NCBI GenBank assembly: GCA_964397015.1
Contig: CAYNHL010000063.1
Coordinates: 1-20,847, forward strand
Direction of reading: 5' to 3'
Length of the DNA: 20,847 nucleotides
Source: MADRE2 sp964397015
GTDB taxonomy: Bacteria; Desulfobacterota; Desulfobacteria; Desulfobacterales; Desulfobacteraceae
The translations under genes and the position numbers were made by a program. Under the pieces are notes generated by a model. The model was not told the origin of the DNA and ran no database searches. It saw only the letters and a program-made list of their open reading frames with translations. Shown piece after piece: positions 7,551-15,728 of the stretch (position 1 is its first letter; each line of letters starts with the position of its first letter).

Positions 7551-8547
7551 CTTTTCCTTTCCCAAGGGTAATGGTTCCATCTGCTTCAAGCTCCTTGGCC
7601 GCCCTGACAATTGCCTGCTGGGCCTCCTCGACTTCAGCCAGACGGACCGGCCCCATGGCCTCGAGGTCGTCTTTGAGCATTTCACCGGCCCGCTGTGACA
7701 GATTGGAGAAAATCTTGTCTTTCATGTCATCGGTGGCTGTTTTCAATGCATAGGTCAACTGCTGGCCTTCGACCTTTTTCAAAATCTCTCTCATGGCCAT
7801 GTCATCGATGGAGACAAGATCTTCGAATACAAACATCAGGTTCCTTATCTCATTGGCCATCTCGGCATTGTCTTCTTCTACGTACTCCATGATCATTTCT
7901 TCAGTTGATTTATCCACACCATTGATTATATCCACAAGCACCTGCAGGCCGCCTGCCTTACCGCCCGGCCCCACGGCACCTGAGAGCTCGTATTTCAATG
8001 CCCGGTCCACATCCCGCACCACATCTTCTGAAATCTGCCCCAGCCTTGCGACCCGCAGGGCTATATCCCCTTTTTGTTCACTGGGTATACTCATTAAAAT
8101 CTCAGAAGCTATTTCAGACGGCATGTGAGCCAGGATCATGGCAATGGTCTGGGGATGCTCTCCCTCGATATAGGACGACAATGTCTGGATGTTGACATTC
8201 CTGCTCCAGATAAAAGGCTTGTCCTGTTTCTTTTTTTCCAGGTTTTCCAGGACAGTGTTGGCGTCCTGCTCTTTCATCGTTTTTGAGACCAGGCTCCGGA
8301 CAAAGGAATCGCCCTCGACAATCATGTTGATCTCCCCTTCGTAATTCTGGACAAACTCGGCTGCCACTTTTTTCAAAACCGCCGGGGAAATATGGGCGAT
8401 TTTGGACATCTCGAACACCACCCAGTTTATCTCTTCATCGTTCATCCGCTCAAACGCCCTGCTGGAATATTCTTCTCCCATGGTAACAAGGAAAATAGCG
8501 GTTTTCTGGGGGCCGGTCATCTTGTCTGGATCAAAGGTGTCTGCCAT
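7534..8547 (-). CDS. fliG: Flagellar motor switch protein FliG
   Basis: FliG is the C-ring protein that joins the MS ring (FliF) to FliM and contacts the stator to generate torque. The 337-aa length is standard. The N-terminal domain (GPQKTAIFLVTMGEEYSSRAF at about residues 12-32) binds FliF. The middle domain has the EHPQTIA motif (near 129) with the adjacent hydrophobic patch. The C-terminal torque helix region MFVFEDLVSIDDMAMREIL (about 236-254) keeps the charged residues expected for stator interaction. It lies 6 nt downstream of fliF and overlaps fliH. Confidence 0.98.
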   Translation of the reverse strand: MADTFDPDKMTGPQKTAIFLVTMGEEYSSRAFERMNDEEINWVVFEMSKIAHISPAVLKKVAAEFVQNYEGEINMIVEGDSFVRSLVSKTMKEQDANTVLENLEKKKQDKPFIWSRNVNIQTLSSYIEGEHPQTIAMILAHMPSEIASEILMSIPSEQKGDIALRVARLGQISEDVVRDVDRALKYELSGAVGPGGKAGGLQVLVDIINGVDKSTEEMIMEYVEEDNAEMANEIRNLMFVFEDLVSIDDMAMREILKKVEGQQLTYALKTATDDMKDKIFSNLSQRAGEMLKDDLEAMGPVRLAEVEEAQQAIVRAAKELEADGTITLGKGKDDVLV

Positions 8548-8553
8548 TTTGAA

Positions 8554-10254
8554 TTATTCCTCTATCTCGCTTACCCATCCTTTCAGGATGTTCATGGTTT
8601 TTTCAAAATCTTTTTCAGCGTAATACCTGGCCTTTTCCACGACGGACATGTTTTCAAGATAGGCCGCCCTTTCAGAAGGCGACATGTTCTGGATAAATTC
8701 TTCCCGCTGTTCCCTGGTCATCAGGCTCAGGTATTCCTGCTGCTGCCGGGCATCCATCTCTATAAATCTGGGTTCTTCCTCCTCGTCTGTCAAGGACATG
8801 TCATCAGGTCCGGGCAGCGATTCCTGTTCCACGGTGGCCTGTATATCTTTTACAGTCTTGATGATGGGCCTTATGACAAAAAGGAAAAGAAGAACTACCA
8901 GCAGCAGGTTGGCTATCATGCGGCCGTACTGCTGCTGGATTCCCCGCCAGCCTTCCAGAGTCTCTTTGGTATCCACCAGCTCTCCGATGGAGGCAAAAGG
9001 AAACGTTTCCATTGAAACCTGGTCGTCCCTGGTTTCATTATATCCCATGGCGTTGATCACGATATCCCTGAACTTCTGCATCTCATCCTTTGACCGGGGG
9101 ACATACACTTTTTGAACCTGCCCGTTTTCACCGGTCTGGAGCTCATATTTTCCATCCACTACAGCGGCCACGGAGAGTCTTGTCAAAGTGGCCATGGGTT
9201 TTTTTGTTTCCCTTACCCTGCGGCTTATCTCATAGTTCACGGTATCATCACTTTTCTGAACCACCTGCGTACCATCCTGGTTCAACTCTTCATCAGGTGG
9301 TACTATAGGGTTTACACTGGACGGCAGTCCTTCCTCGCCCTCGATGGTGACATTCTCAGCACGGTTTTTCCGGCTCCTGATAAATTCAGTACCCCGCTCA
9401 AAGGGATCATAGATCTCTTCGTTCATGTCATGCTTGCTGAAATCCATCTCCGATGTCACGCGGACAATGGCTTTGTCCTTCCCCACAATCCTTTCAAGCA
9501 TGGTCTGAATCCGGCGGGAAAGATTTTCTTCAAACCTGACCTTGTACTGGTACTGGGCATCGGCCAGGTTCTGCGCTTCGATCCTGGCCAGTTCGGCTTC
9601 TGATTTTCCTTCAAACAGGATACGCCCCGCAGTATCGACAATGGTAACGAGCTTTGGCGTCAAGTCCTGTATGGAGCTGGCTACCAGGTGAGCGATGGAG
9701 GTAACTTTTTCCTTGTCAAGATCGTTTACAAGTTCCAGCAGGATGGAGGCCGATGGTTTTTTCGTCTCCTCGATAAACACGGAATCCTTTGGCAGCACGA
9801 TCATGACCCTGGCGTTCTTCACCTCGTCAAAAGCCATGATGGTCCTGGCAAGTTCGCCCTGGATCGCCCTTGTCTTATTGATTTTCTGAACAAATTCAGT
9901 TGTGCCGAATTCTGTCTTGTCAAATATTTCAAACCCGACGCCACTGCCCTTGGGGATACCGGCTCCGGCCATGTCCAGCCGGACATCATACACCAACTCT
10001 TCCGGCACAAGTACGGTCGTTCCATCCCCGGTGAGACGGTAAGGAATGTTTGACTCTTTCAACCGTACTACGACCGCTGAGGCATCTTCGGGAGAAAGGC
10101 CTGAATAGGCCACCTTGAAAGGAGTTTTATTGTTCCATATAAACAAGGTGGTAAACATGGCAATAACGATGACTGTCACAAGACCCAGGGCAATCCGCCG
10201 CTGCAGTGACATTTCCTTGAACATGGTGATGATTTTTTCAAGTACCGGATTCAT
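8554..10254 (-). CDS. fliF: Flagellar MS-ring protein FliF
   Basis: FliF forms the inner-membrane MS ring, the base of the flagellum. The protein is 566 aa, within the usual range (520-580). It has a first membrane helix at about residues 20-42 (ALGLVTVIVIAMFTTLFIW). A YscJ/FliF ring-building domain follows, with KVAYSGLSPEDASAVVVRLK and the VLPKDSVF stretch. The second membrane helix is at about 453-475 (NLLLVVLLFLFVIRP). The cytoplasmic C-terminal tail ends in KARYYAEKDFEKTMNILKGW, the FliG-binding helix. The acidic tail segment before it (residues about 495-515) is rich in Asp and Glu. It follows fliE after 34 nt and is followed by fliG after 6 nt. Confidence 0.98.
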   Translation of the reverse strand: MNPVLEKIITMFKEMSLQRRIALGLVTVIVIAMFTTLFIWNNKTPFKVAYSGLSPEDASAVVVRLKESNIPYRLTGDGTTVLVPEELVYDVRLDMAGAGIPKGSGVGFEIFDKTEFGTTEFVQKINKTRAIQGELARTIMAFDEVKNARVMIVLPKDSVFIEETKKPSASILLELVNDLDKEKVTSIAHLVASSIQDLTPKLVTIVDTAGRILFEGKSEAELARIEAQNLADAQYQYKVRFEENLSRRIQTMLERIVGKDKAIVRVTSEMDFSKHDMNEEIYDPFERGTEFIRSRKNRAENVTIEGEEGLPSSVNPIVPPDEELNQDGTQVVQKSDDTVNYEISRRVRETKKPMATLTRLSVAAVVDGKYELQTGENGQVQKVYVPRSKDEMQKFRDIVINAMGYNETRDDQVSMETFPFASIGELVDTKETLEGWRGIQQQYGRMIANLLLVVLLFLFVIRPIIKTVKDIQATVEQESLPGPDDMSLTDEEEEPRFIEMDARQQQEYLSLMTREQREEFIQNMSPSERAAYLENMSVVEKARYYAEKDFEKTMNILKGWVSEIEE

Positions 10255-10288
10255 ACCTGGCTATATCTCCAACTCTTTCATGGCACCT

Positions 10289-10579
10289 TTATATCTGCAT
10301 GCGCATGATTTCGTTATATGCGGCCATTACCTTGCTCCTGACCTGGTTGAGCAGCCGCAATGACGTATCCGCCCTGCCCAGGGCCAGCATACCCTCGTGG
10401 ATGCCCATTTCCCCTTTTATGACCGCTTCGGTTGCGTCGTCGGCCTCGTGCTGCCGGTCGTTCACATCCAGGACCGCATCCTTGATTCTCTGGGCAAATT
10501 CCGTATTACGCCTGTCCACACGGTCGGACAGGGGGTAGGTTTTCAATGAAACCCTTTCGAGCCCGTCAATCTGTGTCAT
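10289..10579 (-). CDS. fliE: Flagellar hook-basal body complex protein FliE
   Basis: FliE is the small export-dependent protein that connects the MS ring and export gate to the proximal rod. At 96 aa it has the size of the family (about 100). The diagnostic C-terminal half is present: E(A)VIKGEMGIHEGMLALGRAD, then SLRLLNQVRSKVMAAYNEIM, ending in RMQI. The N-terminal part carries FAQRIKDAVLDVNDRQHEAD, also typical. It lies 19 nt downstream of flgC, in the conserved order flgB-flgC-fliE-fliF. Confidence 0.95.
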   Translation of the reverse strand: MTQIDGLERVSLKTYPLSDRVDRRNTEFAQRIKDAVLDVNDRQHEADDATEAVIKGEMGIHEGMLALGRADTSLRLLNQVRSKVMAAYNEIMRMQI

Positions 10580-10598
10580 GGTTCAACCTCATCTATTT

Positions 10599-11096
10599 CT
10601 ATTTACCTATTTCCAGCGCCTTGAGCACCATGCTCTTGCTTGTAGAAAGAGCGCTTACACTGGCCTCATAGGATCGTTTGGCCACAATCATGTCAGCTAC
10701 TTCAGTCAAATGGTCGATATTCGGCATCCGGACGTAACCGGTGTCCGGATCGGCATCCGGATGGGCCGGGTTGTATTCCAGCCTGAAATCTTCCTGGGAC
10801 TGGACAACCTGGTCAATTCTGACTCCTGTCCCCTGGTGCTCTTTTTTTTCAGACTCAAATTCAATGGGAGTAATTTCTATCTCTCCCATTTTCTGCTTTT
10901 CCTGTTTTTTTTCAAGCACGCTTTTGAAATTCTCTATATCATCACCTTTGAACACAAGCATTTTCCGTCGATACGGCCCGCCCTCGGCTGTCCTGGTGGT
11001 ATCGACATTTGCCAGGTTTTCAGCGATGACGTTCATCTTGGTCCGGTGGGCGTTCAAACCAGTGGCGCTTATTTTCATTGCGTTCAGTAAATCCAT
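10599..11096 (-). CDS. flgC: Flagellar proximal rod protein FlgC
   Basis: FlgC is a proximal rod subunit in the periplasm. The N-terminus (MDLLNAMKISATGLNAHRTK, then NVIAENLANVDTTRT) and C-terminus (TGYVRMPNIDHLTEVADMI, then AKRSYEASVSALSTSKSMV) match the family strongly. Its 165 aa exceed the usual 135-150 aa. The extra residues lie in the central surface region (about 51-90), which is charged and lysine/glutamate-rich. The gene starts 2 nt after the flgB stop and is followed by fliE after 19 nt. The two ends of the protein leave little doubt about identity. Confidence 0.96.
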   Translation of the reverse strand: MDLLNAMKISATGLNAHRTKMNVIAENLANVDTTRTAEGGPYRRKMLVFKGDDIENFKSVLEKKQEKQKMGEIEITPIEFESEKKEHQGTGVRIDQVVQSQEDFRLEYNPAHPDADPDTGYVRMPNIDHLTEVADMIVAKRSYEASVSALSTSKSMVLKALEIGK

Positions 11097-11098
11097 GT

Positions 11099-11509
11099 CT
11101 AACGGCCTCCTTCATCAATGGCATATTTGAGCAATGTCATCTTCCTGAGCAGCATTTCTGTCGTGGTCCGGTATTTTATATTGTTTTCGACAAGGTTCAG
11201 CATTTCGGTGTCTATATTGACCGAGTCAAGGTGGTATATATCCACATCCTGGCTGTCCTTACCGGTCATGCCTGACGTATCCGTCTCCCGGACGGCGTAA
11301 TGTTTACGGTGTGTTCGTGACAGTTCATCCGGTTGTGAAGGCTGCATCGCCCGGTCCAGAGTCTTTTTGAAATCGAGGTCTGCAGGCCTGTATCCAACCG
11401 TATCCATGTTCGCGATATTGCCGGCGATCAGGTTGTGGCGCCTGGCGGATACGTCCAGAGACTTTTCAAGCATATCAAATGTTTTTCCGAACAATCTCGA
11501 GTCTGCCAT
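11099..11509 (-). CDS. flgB: Flagellar proximal rod protein FlgB
   Basis: FlgB is a proximal rod subunit and the first gene of the basal-body operon. The reading frame opens at 11542, but the product matches the family only from MADSRLFGKTFDMLEKSLD. The start is therefore placed at the ATG at 11509, giving 136 aa, a standard FlgB length. The upstream extension would begin inside the leader hairpin region and reads MIIFFRSKART, unlike FlgB. Family motifs present include SARRHNLIAGNIANMDTVGY at about residues 21-40 and a C-terminal NLVENNIKYRTTTEMLLRKM. AGGAG lies 13 nt upstream of the ATG. The predicted sigma-54 start site gives a leader of about 55 nt. Confidence 0.95.
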   Translation of the reverse strand: MADSRLFGKTFDMLEKSLDVSARRHNLIAGNIANMDTVGYRPADLDFKKTLDRAMQPSQPDELSRTHRKHYAVRETDTSGMTGKDSQDVDIYHLDSVNIDTEMLNLVENNIKYRTTTEMLLRKMTLLKYAIDEGGR

Positions 11510-11543
11510 GGTTCGTGCCTTGCTCCTGAAAAAAATTATCATG

Positions 11544-11562
11544 ACCAGGGACTCGCCCTGGT
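11544..11562 (-). other. Hairpin at the 5' end of the flgB leader
   Basis: Perfect 7-bp arms (ACCAGGG and CCCTGGT) flank a five-base loop. On the minus strand the hairpin would begin about 4 nt after the predicted start site of the flgB sigma-54 promoter. It sits 33 nt past the stop of the upstream regulator gene. A run of seven U residues follows, but only after an 8-nt gap (CATGATAA), so it is a poor intrinsic terminator. It could be a leader-stabilising stem, an attenuator, or a weak terminator for the regulator transcript. Confidence 0.5.
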
Positions 11563-11575
11563 TGAAAATAATTAA

Positions 11576-11591
11576 TGCAAATAATGTGCCT
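11576..11591 (-). promoter_or_regulatory. Sigma-54 promoter of the flgB-fliJ-motE-like operon
   Basis: The minus strand reads AGGCACATTATTTGCA, matching TGGCAC-N5-TTGCA except for the first base. The GG and GC dinucleotides have the required spacing. Transcription would start near 11565, about 55 nt before the flgB ATG. The site begins only 4 nt after the stop codon of the FlrC/FlbD-like activator gene, a compact arrangement. It would drive nine genes, down to the hairpin near 4150. Confidence 0.85.
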
Positions 11592-11595
11592 GGTA

Positions 11596-12963
11596 TCAGG
11601 AAGGAGATTGTTCCTTGTACTCATTCAACTTGTTTCTCAGGGTCCGTACACTGACCCCCAGAATCTTGGCGGCATGGGTGCGGTTCCCCTCTGTCTGATC
11701 GAGGGCCGCGTAAATCATCTTCTGTTCCATTTCTTTCAGGGAACTGGGTTCCAGGCTGGTATCGGGTGCATCAAAGGATGACAGCATGCCGGTCTTATCC
11801 TGTTCGGACATGTCCAGAAGAAGGTCCTCCGGACGTATCTGGCCGCCTTCACATAACAGGACCGCCCTGTGAATGATATTTTCAAGTTCCCTGATATTTC
11901 CTGTGAACTGATGGGTTTTCAACATGGCGCAGGCCTCTTTTGTCAGACCCTTGACATGGCGCCTGTCAATTTTACAGTATTTGTCTATAAAATGAGTGAT
12001 CAAAGGCTTCAAATCACCGGGCCGGTCGCGCAGCGGTGGCACCATAAGCGGAATGGTATTCAGTCGGTAATACAGATCCTGCCTCAAACAGCCGGATTCA
12101 ATGGCAGTTGCAACATCCTGGTTGGTAGTGGCAATCACCCTGACATCAACATCGACCGGACTTGTTCCTCCGACGCGGTCCACTTTTTTTTCCTGGAGCA
12201 CTCTCAGCAATTTAGCCTGGAGATGAAACTGCATTTCAGTAATTTCATCCAGGAGAAGAGTACCGGAATGGGCGAGTTCAAATTTTCCAGCTTTGCCCGA
12301 CATCGCTCCGGTAAACGCCCCTTTTTCGTGACCGAACAATTCACTTTCCAGCAGGTTCTCCGGCAGTGCGGCACAGTTTATCGCGACAAAAGCCCGGTCC
12401 TTTCTGCCGCTGTTTTCATGGATATATCTTGCAAACAGCTCTTTTCCGGTACCGCTTTCTCCCTGGATCAAAACGGAAGCACTGCTGTCGGCGATTCGTC
12501 CGGCAAGATGCAGCAGTCTTTCCATCCTGGAATCACAGGTGATAATGGTAACCGGGGGGCCCTGTTTCAGCTGCCGGGTATCGGGCATCGACCTGGTTTT
12601 CATGGACATCACCGACTTGGCACAAAAGGCCAGGTGATCCATGGACACCGGTTTAACCAGGTAATCCAGGGCACCCTGTTTCATCAGCTTGACCGCATCT
12701 TCCACACCTGGATCACTGGACAGAAAAACCACCTGGCTGTTGATATCAGCGGCGGAAATCATCTGTAGAAATGCAAAGGAGTCAAAATTCGGAGCAGCCA
12801 TGTCTGCCAGGACCATCTCAGGTTTGTGCTCGAGGCAGTGTTCTTGGGCCATAGATCCGTCAGGCAAGGTATCCACGAGGAATCCGAGTCCTTCAAAAAG
12901 CCGTGTGTATTCAATTCTGTCCTTGGGGTTTTCCTGTATGATTAGAATCCGGTATCCGGGCAT
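11596..12963 (-). CDS. Sigma-54-dependent flagellar transcriptional activator, FlrC/FlbD-like, with altered receiver
   Basis: This 455-aa activator has three parts. The first is a receiver-like domain (about 4-120). The second is an AAA+ domain with Walker A GESGTGKE (168-175), the sigma-54 contact loop GAFTGA (215-220) and Walker B TLLLDE (235-240). The third is a Fis-type HTH (about 410-448) ending RTLRNKLNEY, as in FlbD/FlrC relatives. The receiver keeps an acceptor-like Asp54, Ser82/83 and Lys104 (LVKP). The acidic pair that binds Mg2+ is replaced by Gln10-Glu11, so normal phosphorylation is uncertain. It lies 25 nt downstream of the AMIN-TPR gene and just before the flgB sigma-54 promoter, so flagellar class-III-type control is the likely job. 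NtrC-family regulators of other pathways look similar. Position and HTH favour the flagellar role. Confidence 0.88.
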   Translation of the reverse strand: MPGYRILIIQENPKDRIEYTRLFEGLGFLVDTLPDGSMAQEHCLEHKPEMVLADMAAPNFDSFAFLQMISAADINSQVVFLSSDPGVEDAVKLMKQGALDYLVKPVSMDHLAFCAKSVMSMKTRSMPDTRQLKQGPPVTIITCDSRMERLLHLAGRIADSSASVLIQGESGTGKELFARYIHENSGRKDRAFVAINCAALPENLLESELFGHEKGAFTGAMSGKAGKFELAHSGTLLLDEITEMQFHLQAKLLRVLQEKKVDRVGGTSPVDVDVRVIATTNQDVATAIESGCLRQDLYYRLNTIPLMVPPLRDRPGDLKPLITHFIDKYCKIDRRHVKGLTKEACAMLKTHQFTGNIRELENIIHRAVLLCEGGQIRPEDLLLDMSEQDKTGMLSSFDAPDTSLEPSSLKEMEQKMIYAALDQTEGNRTHAAKILGVSVRTLRNKLNEYKEQSPS

Positions 12964-12988
12964 ATCGCTGTTCTATATCCTGACGTGC

Positions 12989-15541
12989 TTATGAATTCTG
13001 GACTGTCCGGGCGAGCTCAAGGGTTGACAGCCTCTGGCGTGCAAGCCTGGCCCATACGGAGTCATCTGATTCAGCCACCATCTCAAATGCGTCTTTTGCC
13101 TTTTCAATGGCGTTTCCTTTCTGGTATGCGTCACCAATCAGAAACCCGAGATTGGCCCTGGCTCTCGGTGTATCGGAAAGCGTCAGCGCCTTGGAAAACG
13201 CATCGGCCGCCTTGACATACTTTTTCAGCGACAGGTATGTATTCCCCAGTTCCCGGTAGGCATCTGACAGGATATTATAGTTTTCTCCGGGAGCGGATGC
13301 AATGCTTTTTACAGCATTGGACAAATAAACGGCTGCCTTGTCATGGGCATCCTGTCCGGAAAAAATTTTTGACAGCTTGAGTTGTATATGCCCTTTTTCA
13401 AGATGATCGCCGGTGTTGTCATGGGCTTTTGACAGCCAGAAAACCGCTCTGTCCATGTCATCCTTTTCTGCATAAAGAGCTCCAAGCCTTGTCATGGCAT
13501 CGATTCGCCCTTCATGTTTCGGGTACCGCTTTACAAAACTTTCAAACAGCTTTACCGCATCTTCGTTCCGGGCGGTCTCATCCATGGCGACCCCCAATCC
13601 GTAAAGCAGTTCAGGTGACCTGGATTTATGATCATAGAGCTTGTATGCCTCGAGAAGATGATTGAAAGCCTGCTCAAAAAGTCCCCCCCGCAGATATCCC
13701 ATCCCTACCTGGAAGGCTATCTGCCTGGATCCCATCCTGTCGATGGTTTCATGGTTCTCTTCATACAGGTTGAGTACATTGGTATATTCATCGTTTTTAT
13801 TCTCGAGCTCGAAAAGGGCTTCATAAGCCTGCTGCATCAGCTTGACCGCTTCATACCTTAGACCCCTTGGGTGGGTTGACAGCAGGTCTTCTATCTCGGT
13901 GATGCATTTGAGATATTCCCCATTGTCCTTATAAATTTCAGCCAGCCTCATCATGGCCACCCTTGCATAGGTGTCATCGGGAAATTTTGTTTTGATCATT
14001 TCATAAATGGCTATTCTATCTTCCGTTTTTTCAAGATAGCGGGCAAGGCCCATGGAGCTTGAAATATAACCGGATGTCCCTGGATAGGTATCGATCACGT
14101 ATTGATAAAGGTCTTTTGCCTTTTTTAAATTGTTTTCCATTCCATAGGTATCGGCCACCATGCTCAGGATAACGTCTTTATCATCGATATCCGGAAACAG
14201 GTTGACAACCTTGATCAGGTTCTCTCTGGCAGCCTTGCTGCGGCTCAGCCTGTAATTGGCCTGCCCGGCATGCAGTAAAAGCTCGTAAGAATCATATATG
14301 CGTTTGGGCTCGGTTTCCATGATATGATTGAAAACAGAAAGACTGTCCACAAACCTCAGCTTTTCAAACAGCATCTTGCCCAGCCCGATTCCGGCATCGA
14401 TGGTATGCGTGTTTTCAGGAAACGATGAATAAACCAGCTCGTAATACCTGAGGGCCTTGTCGATAAATTCATCTTCTTCATAGATACGCGCCAGATGGTA
14501 ATACACCTCGGGCATGCCTGTGTAATCCGGAAAATCTTTTTCAATAACCGTAAAATACCCTTCGGAAACCGCCTTGTTGTTCAACGCATCGTGAATAAGG
14601 GCCATGGATGCGAATCCATAGGGCTTGAACTCTGACTCAGGATAGGCGATCAAAGCGTCTTGAAAAAGACGTTCCGCCCTGAAAAGCTGCACATAATCAT
14701 CGGGCTGCGTTGCCTTGAGCAATGAATAGGCCCTCAAGAACAAAAGCTGTTCTCTACATTGGGGATCACTGTTTTTTGCCGCCGCATCCAGGCGGGAAAA
14801 TGCCTGGGAGAAATGGCCTTTTTCCAGCAGCGCCAGGGCCTGTGTTATTTCCTGTGACGGGCAGGGAGACAAGTTGATCTTCTGGACCATGTCACTGATA
14901 TCACCTTTGTACGGACTTTGGGGACGATCGATCTTGGAGGGGTATCCACTTGCAGCAGGTTCTGCCGGCCGTATCTTTGCAGTTTTTTCAGGCTGCTCTT
15001 TTTTTTGCGGACTGTCAGCTGACGTGGATGAAGCTGGCTCAGACACGGCAGTTTCAGGCGATTTTTTTTCCCTGGGTTTTTTTGGTGCTGTTTTCTGCGT
15101 GACCGCTACTTTTTTGCTGTCCTTTTTTGCTGTCGGATTTTCAAGTACAATATCAAACCGGGAGCCTGACGGAACGTATTCTGACCTAATATAATCAAAT
15201 GGTTCAGTTCCTTTTATCAAGACAGCCACAACGCCATGCTGAAGCTTTTCCACTCCGACTGACCTGATTTTTGGCTTCCGTTCTCCATGAACCTTGAAAG
15301 ATTCGGCAATATCCACCCCTTTCAGGGCAAACAGGATTTCTCTGGATTCAATCTGGATTATTTTAAACGGCACCTCCTGGGTAACCATCAATTCCAATGT
15401 GAAAGGATCGTAATTTATAACGGCTTTGACCAGCTCTGCCGGCCGGGCAAAAACCCCTGCCTGCCAGGGGTGTCCTGTCAGGATAATGATACCCAGTACA
15501 AGGAGCGTTTTAACAGCAAAAATGTTTATGAATCGTTTCAT
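12989..15541 (-). CDS. Secreted AMIN-domain and TPR-repeat protein, probable flagellar accessory factor
   Basis: This is an 850-aa protein of no certain name. Residues 1-32 look like a Sec signal peptide (basic start, LLVLGIIILTG core, then AGVFA-R as a likely cleavage region), so the protein should act in the periplasm. Residues about 37-135 form a beta-rich AMIN-like domain of the type that binds cell wall in AmiC and PilQ. A Lys/Pro/Ser-rich linker follows (about 136-225). From about 228 to the end there are many consecutive TPR-like helical pairs (patterns such as A-x-x-x-Y-x-x-x-x-x-x-x-P and LG-x-x-Y). It has its own sigma-54 promoter and is co-transcribed with the FlrC/FlbD-like activator, which points to flagellar or envelope work. 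The layout resembles Campylobacter PflA, but this is analogy, not shown homology. Confidence 0.75.
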   Translation of the reverse strand: MKRFINIFAVKTLLVLGIIILTGHPWQAGVFARPAELVKAVINYDPFTLELMVTQEVPFKIIQIESREILFALKGVDIAESFKVHGERKPKIRSVGVEKLQHGVVAVLIKGTEPFDYIRSEYVPSGSRFDIVLENPTAKKDSKKVAVTQKTAPKKPREKKSPETAVSEPASSTSADSPQKKEQPEKTAKIRPAEPAASGYPSKIDRPQSPYKGDISDMVQKINLSPCPSQEITQALALLEKGHFSQAFSRLDAAAKNSDPQCREQLLFLRAYSLLKATQPDDYVQLFRAERLFQDALIAYPESEFKPYGFASMALIHDALNNKAVSEGYFTVIEKDFPDYTGMPEVYYHLARIYEEDEFIDKALRYYELVYSSFPENTHTIDAGIGLGKMLFEKLRFVDSLSVFNHIMETEPKRIYDSYELLLHAGQANYRLSRSKAARENLIKVVNLFPDIDDKDVILSMVADTYGMENNLKKAKDLYQYVIDTYPGTSGYISSSMGLARYLEKTEDRIAIYEMIKTKFPDDTYARVAMMRLAEIYKDNGEYLKCITEIEDLLSTHPRGLRYEAVKLMQQAYEALFELENKNDEYTNVLNLYEENHETIDRMGSRQIAFQVGMGYLRGGLFEQAFNHLLEAYKLYDHKSRSPELLYGLGVAMDETARNEDAVKLFESFVKRYPKHEGRIDAMTRLGALYAEKDDMDRAVFWLSKAHDNTGDHLEKGHIQLKLSKIFSGQDAHDKAAVYLSNAVKSIASAPGENYNILSDAYRELGNTYLSLKKYVKAADAFSKALTLSDTPRARANLGFLIGDAYQKGNAIEKAKDAFEMVAESDDSVWARLARQRLSTLELARTVQNS

Positions 15542-15593
15542 ACAAAAATCTTACCATTCAAAGTGCAGGCCAGTGACGCTGGAAAAACATTAC

Positions 15594-15609
15594 AGCAAGT
15601 AACATGCCA
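15594..15609 (-). promoter_or_regulatory. Sigma-54 promoter of the AMIN-TPR/activator operon
   Basis: The minus strand reads TGGCATGTTACTTGCT, matching TGGCAC-N5-TTGCT with one change (T for C at the sixth base). The invariant GG and GC are correctly spaced. Transcription would begin near 15583, giving a leader of about 41 nt before the ATG at 15541. The surrounding 214-nt gap (15542-15755) has no gene. Besides this promoter it holds a FleQ-box-like palindrome and a small 5-bp hairpin near 15633 (TCCTG-CCGG-CAGGA) without a U-run. Confidence 0.8.
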
Positions 15610-15728
15610 AAAACACTCCACAGGTCCGCTGTCCTGCCGGCAGGAAGAATTTTTCAAAAAACAAACAGGTTATAGTTGAAGATTCCACTTTAACAGCGGC
15701 AAAAGTCCCTGACTGGCCAACGGAAGAA

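Noticed and set aside
7551..7685. Upstream extension of the fliH frame by 45 codons
   Set aside because: Lies within the fliG coding region and lacks FliH-like sequence; a good ribosome site and ATG pair occur at 7550/7547.
11510..11542. Upstream extension of flgB by 11 codons
   Set aside because: The extension is unlike FlgB and would start next to the leader hairpin; the ATG at 11509 matches the family start.
11869..12768. Open frame of 299 codons on the plus strand, opposite the FlrC/FlbD-like gene
   Set aside because: Antisense shadow; the minus strand encodes intact Walker A, GAFTGA and HTH motifs.
15630..15646. Short hairpin TCCTG-CCGG-CAGGA as a terminator of the activator gene
   Set aside because: The stem is only 5 bp, and on the minus strand it is followed by CAGCGG rather than a U-run.
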